From positions 151,471-215,470 of the forward strand of contig JAJZXW010000021.1 in assembly GCA_021806225.1 (NCBI GenBank): 64,000 bases of DNA, read 5' to 3'. This DNA comes from Nitrospirota bacterium. Its GTDB lineage: Bacteria > Nitrospirota > Leptospirillia > Leptospirillales > Leptospirillaceae. The notes beneath the pieces are model-generated. The model made no database searches. It was given only the letters and a program-made list of their open reading frames with translations, and was not told the DNA's origin. Of this stretch, positions 10,043 through 20,886 are shown in pieces (position 1 is the stretch's first letter; each line of letters starts with the position of its first letter). A program made the position numbers and the translations under genes.

Positions 10043-10664
10043 CATGGGCCGGGGAGGGCGATTCGCCCGGGGTTTCGCGGGGATTCTTCTTCTGGCCGCA
10101 CTGGGACTCGGTCGGCCCGGAGAGGCCGGGGCCGGCCCTCCTCCCCCGAAGGGAAAGTCGAAGGACAAGGCTCCGGTCTCGATGGTCGTTCGGGCCGATC
10201 ACATGCTGGCCCGGAACATCGAGAACGAAATCACCTTTTCAGGCCATGTGCACTTGGTCAAGGGAACCCTCCGGCTCCACGCGGACGATCTGGTCGTCTA
10301 TCTGAAGAAGGCGGGGAAGGGGAAGACCTTGATGGAGCAGTCGAAGGGCGGGTCGTCGAGCCAGCGCGTCGAGACCATGGTCGCGACGGGCCACGTCGTG
10401 ATCCATACGCCGAGGCGTATCGCCTATGCCGGCAAGGCCGTCTACATCCAGGCGGCCCATGTGTTCGTCCTTACGGAGGAGCCGGTGGTGATTCAGAACG
10501 GGGACCGGATGTCGGGAGAGCGCATCACCTTTTTTACGAGGCTCAACAAGAGCGTGATCCAGGGACACAGTCTGATGCTGCTGTCTCCCCACAAAAGAAA
10601 GAAATCCTCCGTTTCGGGGAAGGGATCCGGGATGGGGCAAGAGAGGGGCGCCGATGTCCATTGA
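10023..10664 (+). CDS. lptA: LPS transport periplasmic protein LptA (OstA-like)
   Basis: Signal peptide, [39 protein letters not shown]; synteny. Confidence 0.85.
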   Translation: MPSLPVDMGRGGRFARGFAGILLLAALGLGRPGEAGAGPPPPKGKSKDKAPVSMVVRADHMLARNIENEITFSGHVHLVKGTLRLHADDLVVYLKKAGKGKTLMEQSKGGSSSQRVETMVATGHVVIHTPRRIAYAGKAVYIQAAHVFVLTEEPVVIQNGDRMSGERITFFTRLNKSVIQGHSLMLLSPHKRKKSSVSGKGSGMGQERGADVH

Positions 10665-11400
10665 GGCCATCGGGCTCGAAAAGGCCTATCACAAGCGGAA
10701 GGTTGTCAACGGAGTCAACCTCCACGTCAATCCCGGAGAGGTCGTGGGACTCCTGGGGCCGAACGGGGCCGGAAAGACTACCTCCTTCTACATGATCGTG
10801 GGGCTTGTGCGTCCGGACGGAGGAAGGATCATGATGGGGGGGAAGGACATCTCGAAGGAGCCCATGCACAAGCGGGCCCGCCTCGGCATCAGCTATCTTC
10901 CCCAGGAATCCTCGATCTTCCGCAAGCTTTCCGTCCGGGACAACATCATGGCTGTCCTCGAGTTCATGGATCTCACCCCTGCGGAACGGGAGGAGCGCCT
11001 CCAGACCCTCCTCGCCGAGCTGAACGTCACCCACCTGACAGAGAGCAAGGCCTACACCCTCTCCGGAGGGGAACGGCGACGGGTGGAGGTCGCACGGGCT
11101 CTGGCCACGAAGCCCGAGTACATCCTTCTCGACGAGCCCTTCGCCGGCATCGACCCCATCGCCGTCATCGAAATCCAGAAAATCATCGCCCAGCTCAAGT
11201 CCCGTGGCATCGGGGTCCTCATCACCGACCACAACGTCCGGGAGACGCTCGAGATCACCGACCGGGCCTATGTCATCAACCAGGGGCAGATCCTGGAGGA
11301 GGGAACTCCCCGCCAGATTGCCTCGAGTCCACGCGTCAGGGAGTTCTACCTCGGAGAGAGATTCCTTCTGAACGCCGACATGGCGCAGGTGTCTGGATGA
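10654..11400 (+). CDS. lptB: LPS export ABC transporter ATP-binding protein
   Basis: Walker [10 protein letters not shown], signature [23 protein letters not shown]. Confidence 0.96.
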   Translation: MSIEAIGLEKAYHKRKVVNGVNLHVNPGEVVGLLGPNGAGKTTSFYMIVGLVRPDGGRIMMGGKDISKEPMHKRARLGISYLPQESSIFRKLSVRDNIMAVLEFMDLTPAEREERLQTLLAELNVTHLTESKAYTLSGGERRRVEVARALATKPEYILLDEPFAGIDPIAVIEIQKIIAQLKSRGIGVLITDHNVRETLEITDRAYVINQGQILEEGTPRQIASSPRVREFYLGERFLLNADMAQVSG

Positions 11401-12890
11401 AGCAGCAGCTCGAGGTCCGCCTCTCCCAGAAAATGGTCATGACCCCCCAGCTTCAGCAGGCGATCCACCTGCTGATGCTGAACCGGCTCGACCTGGCCCA
11501 GGAGATGCAGGACATCGTCCTCGAGAACCCGGTGCTGGAGATCGAGGAGGACGCCCAGGAACCGGAGGAGTGGTCCTCCGAAGGCTCCGACGGGGAAAGC
11601 CTCCATTCAATGGGGGAGGACACCCGTCCGGAGAATCCTGTCGCGGAGGATGAGGACCGGGTCCCCGACCCCCTTTCCAACTGGGAGTATTCGGTCGACG
11701 AAAATCTCGACGAGGAAGCCTTCCACCGGGAAGAGCGGACCCTGAGGGAGGCGGACTCTGGGGAGTTTTCCTTCGAGAAGGTCCTGGCCGCCCCTACCAC
11801 CCTGGCCGACCACCTCGAATGGCAGCTGTCCTTTACCACCCTCACCCCCGTCGAACGCGCCCTGGCCACCTACCTGATCGGAAACCTCGACGAGGACGGA
11901 TACCTTCATCTCGACTCCGCCGAGGTCCCCTCCGGACTTCTTGAAGGAGCTTCCTTTCCCCACGTCATCGAGACGATCCAGGAATTCGATCCTCCCGGAG
12001 TGTGCGCCCGCTCCCTCAAGGAGTGCCTGATGATCCAGGCGCGCCATCTGGGGCAGGACAAGAATCTCCCGGGACAGATCCTGGCCGACTATTTCGAGGA
12101 TTTCCTGGAGATGGGGACCAAGGCGATCGCCCGGGGACTCAAGGTGCCCGTCGGCGAGGTGGCGGAGGCGATCGCCTTCATCCGTTCGCTCGAGCCGAAG
12201 CCGGGCCGTCCCTACTATCGGGAGAGTCCCTCGATCGTCGTTCCTGACCTCCGTTTCTACGAGGACGACGACGGGATCCTGCGAGTCGCAATGAACGAGC
12301 AGGGCCTTCCCAAGCTCCGGATCCAGCCCTCCTACAGGGCCATGCTCAAGTCGGCTCCCAAGAAGGAAGAGCTCCGCGACTACCTCGAGGAGAAGATGCG
12401 GGCAGCCCAGTGGTTCCTCAAAAGCGTCGACCAGCGGCGCCGGACCATCCTCCGTGTGGGAGAGAGCATTCTCAAGCACCAGGAAGCGTTCTTCCGGAAG
12501 GGGCCCACGGCGCTCCGCCCTCTGGTACTCCGGACGATCGCCCAGGAGCTGGGGCTGCACGAGTCGACCATTTCTCGGGTCACCAACCAGAAATATGCCG
12601 AGACCCCCTTCGGGGTGGTCGAGCTCAAGTATTTCTTTTCGGGCAGCGTGCCGTCCTCCTCCGGCGGAGGAGATCATTCGGCCGTCAGCGTCCGGGAGCA
12701 AATTCGGCAGCTGGTGAAGGCCGAACCCCCGGAGGATCCCCTCACGGACCAGGAAATTGTGGAAAAGCTGGCCGGAAGCGGGGTGGTCATCGCCCGGAGG
12801 ACGGTCGCCAAGTATCGCACCGAACTCGATATCCCCTCCGTCAGCCAGCGCCGGCGAGGACCCTGGGACCCCAGGACCCAGAAAACCTAG
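11397..12890 (+). CDS. rpoN: RNA polymerase sigma-54 factor
   Basis: Q-rich N-terminus ([23 protein letters not shown]) and RpoN box [18 protein letters not shown]. Confidence 0.97.
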   Translation: MKQQLEVRLSQKMVMTPQLQQAIHLLMLNRLDLAQEMQDIVLENPVLEIEEDAQEPEEWSSEGSDGESLHSMGEDTRPENPVAEDEDRVPDPLSNWEYSVDENLDEEAFHREERTLREADSGEFSFEKVLAAPTTLADHLEWQLSFTTLTPVERALATYLIGNLDEDGYLHLDSAEVPSGLLEGASFPHVIETIQEFDPPGVCARSLKECLMIQARHLGQDKNLPGQILADYFEDFLEMGTKAIARGLKVPVGEVAEAIAFIRSLEPKPGRPYYRESPSIVVPDLRFYEDDDGILRVAMNEQGLPKLRIQPSYRAMLKSAPKKEELRDYLEEKMRAAQWFLKSVDQRRRTILRVGESILKHQEAFFRKGPTALRPLVLRTIAQELGLHESTISRVTNQKYAETPFGVVELKYFFSGSVPSSSGGGDHSAVSVREQIRQLVKAEPPEDPLTDQEIVEKLAGSGVVIARRTVAKYRTELDIPSVSQRRRGPWDPRTQKT

Positions 12891-12923
12891 AGCACCGTAA
12901 CGATCACCATTCATGGAGGAACG

Positions 12924-13448
12924 ATGGAAATTCTTTTGACAGGACGACATATTGACCTCACCGATGCGATCCGCAACCAGGTGACAGAAAAACTTCACAG
13001 GGTGGCGCGCCTCGTCAGCGAGCCCGCCAAGGCCGAGGTGGTTCTGGCGGTGGAAAAGTATCGCCAGAAGATCGAGATTACCCTGCACACCCACGGGAAG
13101 ATGATCCATGCGGAATCGGTGACCTCCGATCTCTACGGCTCGCTCGATCTCGTGGTGGACAAGCTCGAGCGCCAGATCCACCGCTTCAGGGAGAAGTTCC
13201 TCACCAACCGGACCGGATCCCGCCATGAAGAGGTGTTGTCGCATCTTTCGGAGACAAAGCCCTTTCAGCTTCCCGCGCTCGTCAAGACCAAGAAGTTTCC
13301 CGTGAAGGCCATGTCCCTCGACGACGCCATCGTCCAGATGGAGCTCCTGGACAAGGACTTCTTCCTCTATCTCGATCCGGAAAGCTCGTCGATGCGGCTC
13401 CTCTATCGGCGGCGGGATGGTTCACTGGGACAGATCGAGCCGGTCTGA
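12924..13448 (+). CDS. hpf: Ribosome hibernation promoting factor (long form)
   Basis: GRHIDLTDAIRNQVTEKL..., C-terminal domain KAMSLDDAIVQMELLDKDFFLYLD. Confidence 0.94.
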   Translation: MEILLTGRHIDLTDAIRNQVTEKLHRVARLVSEPAKAEVVLAVEKYRQKIEITLHTHGKMIHAESVTSDLYGSLDLVVDKLERQIHRFREKFLTNRTGSRHEEVLSHLSETKPFQLPALVKTKKFPVKAMSLDDAIVQMELLDKDFFLYLDPESSSMRLLYRRRDGSLGQIEPV

Positions 13449-13490
13449 CCGGCCGCCGGACCGTGGCCCGGATCCGGTCGGGGAGGGGGA

Positions 13491-14399
13491 ATGAGCCTCA
13501 GTTTTCTGTTTGTGACCGGCTTGTCCGGCGCAGGGAAGAGCCAGACCCTCCGCGTTTTGGAGGATCTTGGCTACTTCTGCGTCGACAATCTGCCCATTCC
13601 GCTGGTCTCCCAGTTCGCGGCCCTTGCGAACAGGGGACCCGCCAAGTTCGACCGGGTGGCAATCGGTGTCGACATCCGGGAGGGAGCCTTCTTCCAGGAG
13701 TTCTGGCAGTCCTTTGACCGCTTGAAGGTGGAGGGGCATGGGGTTGAGGTGCTTTTCCTCGACGCGGGGGACGATGTCCTGATGCGCCGCTTTTCCGAGA
13801 CCCGCCGTCCGCATCCGCTCTCGCTTGCAGCGGGGCTTCCCCTCCTGGAGGCGATCCGGGAGGAGCGCCAGCGCCTGTCCGCCCTCCGGAAACGGGCGGA
13901 CAGGGTCGTGGAGACCAGTCTTCTGTCGGTGGCGGAGCTCCGGATTCTCATGGGAAAGTCCTACGGCGTGCCGGAGCCGGAGGGAGGCATGGTGGTTTAT
14001 CTCCTCTCCTTCGGATTCAAGTTCGGACTGCCGATGGATGCCGACATGGTCTTCGACGTCCGCTTCCTTCCCAATCCGAACTACGATCCCCGCCTCCGTC
14101 CCCGGACGGGGAAGGACGTGGAGGTCTGGTCCTTTCTCCAGGAGCGCGGAGCCGAATCCTTTCTGGGGGAATTTTCGGGATTTCTCCTTTCCCTCCTGCC
14201 CCGCTTCGCGGAGGAAAGGCGCTCGACCCTGACGATCGCCGTCGGGTGCACGGGGGGCCGTCACCGTTCGGTCGGAATCGCGGAACATCTCGGCATCCGG
14301 CTCGAGAAGGTGGGCTACCGAATCCGGGTCGCCCATCGGGACATCGACAAGGACTCAAAACGATACAGGCCGGACACGGAAGAGGTCGGCCAGGGGTGA
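13491..14399 (+). CDS. rapZ: RNase adapter / P-loop nucleotide-binding protein RapZ (YvcJ)
   Basis: TGLSGAGKSQTLRVLEDLGYFCVDNLP; VGCTGGRHRSV. Confidence 0.96.
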   Translation: MSLSFLFVTGLSGAGKSQTLRVLEDLGYFCVDNLPIPLVSQFAALANRGPAKFDRVAIGVDIREGAFFQEFWQSFDRLKVEGHGVEVLFLDAGDDVLMRRFSETRRPHPLSLAAGLPLLEAIREERQRLSALRKRADRVVETSLLSVAELRILMGKSYGVPEPEGGMVVYLLSFGFKFGLPMDADMVFDVRFLPNPNYDPRLRPRTGKDVEVWSFLQERGAESFLGEFSGFLLSLLPRFAEERRSTLTIAVGCTGGRHRSVGIAEHLGIRLEKVGYRIRVAHRDIDKDSKRYRPDTEEVGQG

Positions 14400-14403
14400 T
14401 GAA

Positions 14404-14964
14404 ATGACCACGACAAATCGGGGAGGGAGAAAGGCGGCCGCTCTTCTGGCCGCCCTTTTGACGCTTGCCGTCCTCTCCTCCTGCGCGACGGAAAAGAAAA
14501 AGACCAAACCCATTTACTCCTACCAGCTCCCGTGGTCAGGAAGCGATCTGGTGCGGGCGGCGACGGTGCCCATTCCCTCCGGGGAGGCCTACGACGGATC
14601 GGCGCGCCTTGAGGCCTACCTCGAAGCGAAAAGTCGGGTCAAGGCGCTCTACATGCAGGCGATCCGGGCCCTGCCGCTGGCAGGAACGGTCACCGTGGGC
14701 CAGGTGCTCGACCAGAAGCCGGCCGTACGAAAGCGCGTCGAGACCTTTCTCGACCATGCCCGGATCCGGGAGGTGGCCTACCATCCGGGGCAGGGGCTCT
14801 ATCTCGAGGAGGTGACCTACCTCGGGTCGGACTTCCAGTCGCTTCTCGGAGTGACACTTCATCTCGTACCCCGCAAGAAGAAGACTGTCCGTGGCGCAAA
14901 CACCGCAAAGGCGGGGCCGGGCGGATCGGGAGGCGGCATGCCGATGATGCCGATGATGCCGTGA
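14404..14964 (+). CDS. Putative lipoprotein with Met/Pro-rich C-terminus
   Basis: Lipobox-like LAVLSSC; tail GGMPMMPMMP; stop overlaps aroC start. Confidence 0.7.
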   Translation: MTTTNRGGRKAAALLAALLTLAVLSSCATEKKKTKPIYSYQLPWSGSDLVRAATVPIPSGEAYDGSARLEAYLEAKSRVKALYMQAIRALPLAGTVTVGQVLDQKPAVRKRVETFLDHARIREVAYHPGQGLYLEEVTYLGSDFQSLLGVTLHLVPRKKKTVRGANTAKAGPGGSGGGMPMMPMMP

Positions 14965-16151
14965 TCCGATTCCTCACGGCAGGGGAATCCCACGGCCCCG
15001 GACTGACCGGGGTGATCGAGGGGCTTCCGGCCGGCCTCGAGATTGCTCCTGACGATCTGGCAGGGGACATGGCGCGCCGGAAAATGGGCTATGGACGCGG
15101 CGGACGCATGGCCATCGAGACCGACGCCGTCCGCTTTGTCTCCGGGGTACGGAGAGGGCGGACGCTGGGGGGGCCGGTCACCGTCTGGATCGAGAACCGC
15201 GACTTCAAAAACTGGGAGCTGCTCATGGGGGCCGATCCGGGCCCCGAGAACGGCGAACGGGCCGTTCATGTCCCCCGGCCGGGCCATGCCGATCTGGTGG
15301 GAGGGGTAAAGTATGGCCACCGGGATCTCCGGAATGTCCTCGAGCGGGCAAGCGCCCGGGAGACGGCCACCCGGGTCGCGCTCGGCGCCGTTGCCCGAAA
15401 GTATCTCGGCCTTTTCGGGGTTTCGGTCCGTTCCTGCGTCCTTTCCATCGGCGACGTCTCCTTTCCCGGACCGCCGGAAGACCTGTGGGACGAACCAGCG
15501 ATCCTTCGGGAGCGGACGATGGCCTCCGAGGTCTTCTGTCCCGACCCCGAAACGAGTGCGCGGATGGTCGAGGCGATCCGCGCGGCCAAGAAGGCGGGGG
15601 ACACGCTGGGGGGAATTTTCGAGGTGCGGGCGACCGGCCTTCCGATAGGGCTCGGGAGCTATTCCCAGTGGGACCAGCGCCTCGACGGCCGGTTGGCTCA
15701 GGGACTCCTCTCGATCCAGGCGATCAAGGGGGTCGAGTTCGGGCTGGGCTTCGCGGCCGCCCGCCTTCCCGGCTCCCGAGTCCACGATCCCGTCCTGCGG
15801 GAGGGGGAGCGGCTGATCCGTTCCTCCAACGGGTCGGGGGGACTGGAGGGCGGTGTCACCAACGGCCTGCCCCTCGTGGTGCGGGTCGCGATGAAGCCGA
15901 TCGCCACCCTGTATTCCCCCTTGCCCTCGGTGGACCTCCGGACGGGGGAGGAAAGCCCGGCCTCGGTCGAGCGCTCGGACATCTGCGCCGTCCCCGCCGC
16001 TTCGGTGGTCGGGGAGGCGATGGTCTGCCTGATCCTGGCCCAGGCCTTTTCCGAGAAGATCGGGGGGGATTCGGTGGAGGAGGTCCGGGAGCACTTCGCG
16101 GTCCTCAGGCGGCTCGAGAGGGAGCGTCTCGCCCCCTGGAGGGCGACGTGA
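14961..16151 (+). CDS. aroC: Chorismate synthase
   Basis: IRFLTAGESHGPGLTGVIEGLPAG; RASARETATRVALGAVA. Confidence 0.97.
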   Translation: MIRFLTAGESHGPGLTGVIEGLPAGLEIAPDDLAGDMARRKMGYGRGGRMAIETDAVRFVSGVRRGRTLGGPVTVWIENRDFKNWELLMGADPGPENGERAVHVPRPGHADLVGGVKYGHRDLRNVLERASARETATRVALGAVARKYLGLFGVSVRSCVLSIGDVSFPGPPEDLWDEPAILRERTMASEVFCPDPETSARMVEAIRAAKKAGDTLGGIFEVRATGLPIGLGSYSQWDQRLDGRLAQGLLSIQAIKGVEFGLGFAAARLPGSRVHDPVLREGERLIRSSNGSGGLEGGVTNGLPLVVRVAMKPIATLYSPLPSVDLRTGEESPASVERSDICAVPAASVVGEAMVCLILAQAFSEKIGGDSVEEVREHFAVLRRLERERLAPWRAT

Positions 16152-16702
16152 CTGCCCCGCTATCGAGGTTCATCATCCTGGTGGGGCCCCGGGGATCGGG
16201 GAAGACCACCCTGGGACATGCCCTGGCGAGGTCTATCGACGTCCCCGTCTACGACACCGACCGGATGGTCGAGGAGCGGACGGGGGAGCCGGTGTCCCGG
16301 CTGTGGGAAAGGGAGGGGGAGGGAGTCTTCCGGGAGTGGGAGTCCCGGGTCCTTCAGACGCTCGGGGAGTTCCCACCCGGGGTCGTCTCGACGGGAGGGG
16401 GGATCGTCCTGTCCGCCGACAACCGACAGCTGCTTTCCGGGCTGGGGCCAGTCTTCTACCTCCATGTCCCGGTCGAGCAGCTGGTGACCCGCCTTTCGAA
16501 CGCCTATGAGAAGAGACCCCGTCTCAGGGGCGAGATGCCCCTTTCCGAGGAGATCCGGCAGGTGACCCTGGAGCGTGACCCCCTCTACCGGGAGGTTGCC
16601 ACTCATGTCGTCGAGACGGGGGGGCATTCGATCGCCGGCACGGTCGAGGAGATCCTGAGGCTTCTCCGGACCACCCACTCATCCGGCGGAGGACGGAGAT
16701 GA
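16148..16702 (+). CDS. aroK: Shikimate kinase (GTG start)
   Basis: ILVGPRGSGKTTLGHALA, YDTDRMVEERTG, STGGGIV; the track ORF begins too far upstream. Confidence 0.93.
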   Translation: MTAPLSRFIILVGPRGSGKTTLGHALARSIDVPVYDTDRMVEERTGEPVSRLWEREGEGVFREWESRVLQTLGEFPPGVVSTGGGIVLSADNRQLLSGLGPVFYLHVPVEQLVTRLSNAYEKRPRLRGEMPLSEEIRQVTLERDPLYREVATHVVETGGHSIAGTVEEILRLLRTTHSSGGGRR

Positions 16703-17787
16703 CCACGGTTTCGGTCCGTTCCGCCTCCGGTCCCTACGACATCCTGATCGAAAAGGGGCTTCTTCCGGGTCTTGGCCCGTCGCTCCGGACGATCTTTCCC
16801 TCCGCCACCCGAATCGGTCTTGTTTCCAATCCGGTGGTCTGGGGGCTCTATGGCGACCGCATCCAGGGCTCTCTCGAAAAGGCCGGATTCCGGACGGTCG
16901 TGGCGCTCCACCCGGACGGGGAGCGCTTCAAGACCATGGAGAGTCTGATGGCTCTCCTGACTGTCTTTCTCGAGGCGCGATGGGAGCGCCGGGAGCCTCT
17001 TCTGGTCGTGGGCGGCGGGGTGACAGGGGACATGGGGGGGCTCGCGGCGGCCCTGCTCCTGCGGGGGGTGCCGCTGATCCACATGCCCACCACCGTGGTC
17101 GCCCAGGTGGATTCGTCGATCGGAGGGAAGACCGGTGTGGACCATTTCCTGGGGAAGAACCTGATCGGGGCCTTCAATCCCCCTCGGGCCATCTTCGCGG
17201 ATCCCGCGCTTCTCGCTACCCTCCCCCTCCGGGAGCGGCGGGCCGGTTTGGGCGAGGTCCTGAAGTACGCCTTCATCGGGGACACTGCTCTGCTCTCCCT
17301 GCTTGAGGAAAGAGTGGAAGAGCTGGCCGGTGAAAAATTCGACGGGATCCTGTGGGAGAAGGTCGTATCCCTTTGCGCCGTCGACAAGGCCCGGATCGTT
17401 TCTGAAGACGAACGGGAGGCGGGTGAGCGCATGCTCCTGAACTTTGGCCATACCTTCGGCCACGCGCTGGAGGGCGCCCTGGGCTTTGAGGGGATCCTCC
17501 ACGGGGAGGCGGTGGCGATCGGCATGCTCTCCGCCGCCGCGATCTCGGAGGCGGCCTCCATCGCCGCTCCGGGAATCTTCTCCTTCATGAAGTCCCTGAT
17601 CGGCCGGGCGGGCCTTCCGGTCGCCTGGCCCCGGGAGATTCCCTTTGCGCAGATTCAGCCCTACCTCGTCCGGGACAAGAAAACGTCCGGAGGTCAGGTC
17701 GCCCTGATCCTTCCCGAGGTCCCGGGCCGAGTCCGGATCCTCAGGGAGTACGACACGAACCTTCTTCCGAACGGACTTTTCTCATGA
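16699..17787 (+). CDS. aroB: 3-dehydroquinate synthase
   Basis: VVGGGVTGDMGGLAAALLLRGVPLIHMPTTVVAQVDSSIGGKTGVDH. Confidence 0.97.
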   Translation: MTTVSVRSASGPYDILIEKGLLPGLGPSLRTIFPSATRIGLVSNPVVWGLYGDRIQGSLEKAGFRTVVALHPDGERFKTMESLMALLTVFLEARWERREPLLVVGGGVTGDMGGLAAALLLRGVPLIHMPTTVVAQVDSSIGGKTGVDHFLGKNLIGAFNPPRAIFADPALLATLPLRERRAGLGEVLKYAFIGDTALLSLLEERVEELAGEKFDGILWEKVVSLCAVDKARIVSEDEREAGERMLLNFGHTFGHALEGALGFEGILHGEAVAIGMLSAAAISEAASIAAPGIFSFMKSLIGRAGLPVAWPREIPFAQIQPYLVRDKKTSGGQVALILPEVPGRVRILREYDTNLLPNGLFS

Positions 17788-19010
17788 CCCCGAGCCGGAC
17801 CCGCACAGACACTCCCGAGCTCCAGAAAGAGCTCAAGCTCCTGAAGGGTCTCCTCCGGATCACGATCTCGGTGGACTCCCTCTCCGTTCTACTCGACAGC
17901 GCGATTCGTCTCCTCCTCGAGATCCTTCCGGCGGACGGGGTCTTCATCTATCTTCTGGAGGAGGACGCGCCCGTGCTGACTCTTCGGGCCGCCTCCCGCT
18001 ACCTCCCCGACTTGGTCGGGCATTTCTCGATCCGTCTGGGGGAGGGGCTGACCGGATGGGTCGCCCAGGAGGAGTCGCCCGTCGTCATCCCGGAGCGAGC
18101 CTACGAGGATCCCCGGGCCAAGATCTTCCAGATGCTCCCTGAGGACCGCTTCGAATCCTTCCTTTCCGTTCCGCTCCGGACCAAGGACCGCCTGGTGGGG
18201 GTCATGAATCTCCATTTCCGGGCACCCTTCTCCCCCAACAACACCGAGATCGAGCTCCTGATGCTGCTCTCCCAGGAGATGGGCTTCATGATCCGCCACA
18301 TCCTGCTCTTCGAGGAGGCACAGAAGAAGGCCCGGCAGATCGAGGCGCTTTCCCAGGTGAGCCAGTCCATCACCTCGAGCCGGTATCTCGAGGAGATCCT
18401 GCACCTCATCGTGACGGTCACCGCCGAGATGACCAACTCCACCCTCTGTTCGATCATGATCTACGATCCGGAAAAGGGCCTGGTGGTCCGGGCGACGCAG
18501 ACCCTGTCCGACGAATATCGGAAGAAGCCCCCTCTCCAGGTGGGAGAGAGCATCGCCGGGGTCGTCTTCGGGGAGAGGCGTGCGATCGCAGTGGAAAATG
18601 TCCAGAAGGATCCCCGCTATACCGCCAAGGAGCTCGCGAGAAAGGAAAACCTCGTCTCCATGCTCTCCGTGCCGATGATGATCAAGGACCGGGCGATCGG
18701 GGTCGTCAACGTCTACACCAGCCACCTGCACCACTTCACCCGGGACGAGTTCAAGGTCCTGCAGTCGGTGGCGAACCAGGCCGCCATCGCCTGGGAAAAT
18801 ACCGCCCTCTTTGAGCGGACGGTTGCGATGGAGGAGGCACTGGAGAGCCGGAAGCGGATCGACCGGGCCAAGGGGATCCTCATGAAGAAACACCGGATCA
18901 CCGAGGAGGATGCCTACCGAATTCTCCAGAAAAAAAGCATGAACATGCGAAAGTCGATGCGTGAGATCGCGGATGCGGTCCTTTTGGCGCACGACCTGAA
19001 GGTGGACTAG
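17784..19010 (+). CDS. GAF-GAF-ANTAR domain regulator (putative RNA-binding antiterminator)
   Basis: Two GAF-like units; C-terminus RIDRAKGILMKKHRITEEDAYRILQKKSMNMRKSMREIADAVLLA is ANTAR. Confidence 0.85.
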   Translation: MTPSRTRTDTPELQKELKLLKGLLRITISVDSLSVLLDSAIRLLLEILPADGVFIYLLEEDAPVLTLRAASRYLPDLVGHFSIRLGEGLTGWVAQEESPVVIPERAYEDPRAKIFQMLPEDRFESFLSVPLRTKDRLVGVMNLHFRAPFSPNNTEIELLMLLSQEMGFMIRHILLFEEAQKKARQIEALSQVSQSITSSRYLEEILHLIVTVTAEMTNSTLCSIMIYDPEKGLVVRATQTLSDEYRKKPPLQVGESIAGVVFGERRAIAVENVQKDPRYTAKELARKENLVSMLSVPMMIKDRAIGVVNVYTSHLHHFTRDEFKVLQSVANQAAIAWENTALFERTVAMEEALESRKRIDRAKGILMKKHRITEEDAYRILQKKSMNMRKSMREIADAVLLAHDLKVD

Positions 19011-19033
19011 CCGCGCAGGGGGAGACGAGGGAT

Positions 19034-19390
19034 ATGGATCAGGGGTTGATGGTGGTGGGAGCGGTTCTTGTCGGGATCGCGGCGCTTTTCGGGCTGATTC
19101 TTTGGGGGCTCGAGGTGGCAAGGAAGGACTTCCCGCAGGTTCTGGGCTTCGTGCATCCGACCCTGGCCATGGCTGGACTCATCATGCTGGTCGCCCGGTT
19201 CTTCATCCGGGGCGGCGCGCCCTGGTTCAATGTCGGACTGGCCCTCCTGGTGGTGGCCGCCGCCGGGGGGCTGGTTCTCGTGGCCCGTGGATTCCGCCGC
19301 CGCGCCATGATCCGGACGGTCACCGCGATGCACGGTCTCCTGGGGCTTACGGGGCTGGGATTCGTGATCTATCAGCTGACGCACCGCTAG
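19034..19390 (+). CDS. Hypothetical membrane protein
   Basis: 118 aa with several hydrophobic segments, intact frame. Confidence 0.65.
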   Translation: MDQGLMVVGAVLVGIAALFGLILWGLEVARKDFPQVLGFVHPTLAMAGLIMLVARFFIRGGAPWFNVGLALLVVAAAGGLVLVARGFRRRAMIRTVTAMHGLLGLTGLGFVIYQLTHR

Positions 19391-19408
19391 GAAGGGGCAA
19401 AGGAGACG

Positions 19409-20194
19409 ATGAGGCAGAGGGATGGGAAGCCGGACGGCCTCACCCGCGGACGTAGTCCGTGGATATTCCTGGCCGGCCTCGCCGTCTTTCTGGTCGCCGC
19501 CTCAGGGGGCGCGGACGCCGGGGAGATTTCCCGGATCTTCCCGGAGCTTTCTGTCGACGGAAAGACCTGGGACTACGACTATGCGCGGGGGCTCTCGCTC
19601 TCCGACCGGTTTCTCGAGCAGGCCCGGCGTCTTTCCGGCTATTCCTGCCGGACCCGGACCTTTTATAGTCAAAGGCGACTCGAGCTCTTCCGGAAAAACC
19701 GTCCGGTGGTCCAGCGTCCCAGCGAAGATTTCAATCTGACCGTGACCTACCACCCCCTGACCACCTTCGTCCGGCTCATCCTCCCGCGCAAAGGGGCAAC
19801 GGTCTTCTACCGGTCGGTGACCCGGGTGACGGCGGTCCACCCCTTTTCCTTCCTCCCGCTGACCCTTTCCCTCTCCCCCCACAGCGGTCTGATCACCTCC
19901 CGCTTCGGCCACACCATCGACCACTCGGACTTTTTAAGCTTCGACAAGCGGGTCCTGCGACCGGCCTGTTTGACCCACTCCTGTCTCTACCTCGGCTCCG
20001 GCCGCTTCCGGGGAAAAGCGGTGGAGATCCTGAACATCGCCCCCGACCAGCTCGAGGCACGACCTGTCTTCGGAAGGATGTGGCTTCTTCTCGACCAATC
20101 CACCACCCTTCCCGTCTCCATTGTAACGATCGGGCCCGACGACCGGTTCTGGGAACGCATCGACTACGGGGACTGCCGACTCTCCTTCCGCTGA
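19409..20194 (+). CDS. Hypothetical exported protein (DUF3108-like?)
   Basis: Signal-peptide-like N-terminus; intact ORF. Confidence 0.65.
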   Translation: MRQRDGKPDGLTRGRSPWIFLAGLAVFLVAASGGADAGEISRIFPELSVDGKTWDYDYARGLSLSDRFLEQARRLSGYSCRTRTFYSQRRLELFRKNRPVVQRPSEDFNLTVTYHPLTTFVRLILPRKGATVFYRSVTRVTAVHPFSFLPLTLSLSPHSGLITSRFGHTIDHSDFLSFDKRVLRPACLTHSCLYLGSGRFRGKAVEILNIAPDQLEARPVFGRMWLLLDQSTTLPVSIVTIGPDDRFWERIDYGDCRLSFR

Positions 20195-20216
20195 TCCGCC
20201 GTCCCGGGATCCTCTC

Positions 20217-20660
20217 TCAAGCGCCTCTTTTTCGGGAGGAGCCCTTCCCTTTTGGCGGGTTCATCTCCGTGTCCACGGTGATCACCGTCTTGAGGTTCCC
20301 CCGCACGTTGAAATCACCCGTGACTTCGAGAAATCCCGGAGAAAGAAGGGAGGAGAGATCCCGGAAAATACGGTTGACAGACCCTTCGTGAGAGATTCGC
20401 TGGTCCCGGAAGGCATTCAGGTAGAGCTTGAGGGATTTGAGCTCCACGATATAGGGGCCCGGTTCGTAGACGATCCGGATGATGGCAAAGTCCGGATATC
20501 CGGATCGGGGGCAGAGGCAGGTGAATTCGGGGAAGGTCATGGTGACACGGTATCGTTGCCCTTCCTCGGGGTTTGGCCAGCGTTCGAGGTGGTTCTCCGC
20601 GATGGCCCGGCTTCCGTAGGCGGCGTCGGGAGAAGGGGGAAGGGGGGAGTTGGTGGACAT
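20217..20660 (-). CDS. queF: NADPH-dependent 7-cyano-7-deazaguanine reductase
   Basis: [17 protein letters not shown] and [20 protein letters not shown]. Confidence 0.94.
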   Translation of the reverse strand: MSTNSPLPPSPDAAYGSRAIAENHLERWPNPEEGQRYRVTMTFPEFTCLCPRSGYPDFAIIRIVYEPGPYIVELKSLKLYLNAFRDQRISHEGSVNRIFRDLSSLLSPGFLEVTGDFNVRGNLKTVITVDTEMNPPKGKGSSRKRGA

Positions 20661-20886
20661 GGGCATCCTCTTCATGGAAGGGAACATCGGGGAGGCCGGC
20701 CGGCGGCCTTGCGTTCACACCGATCTATCCTAACATGGATCCGGTCCTCCGGACGACCGTTCAAAAACGACGCCCATTCGGAGGGATCCAGGAATTATGG
20801 GGACGCCTTTGTTCTTGACATCATGCGATTCTTATGGGATACAGATCCATGATGTTTGTGGGTGTCGGCGATAGGGAAGGGGGGCA

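Noticed and set aside
15485-16147. N-terminal extension of the track ORF 15485..16702
   Set aside because: Overlaps aroC in another frame with low-complexity GC translation; the shikimate kinase starts at GTG 16148
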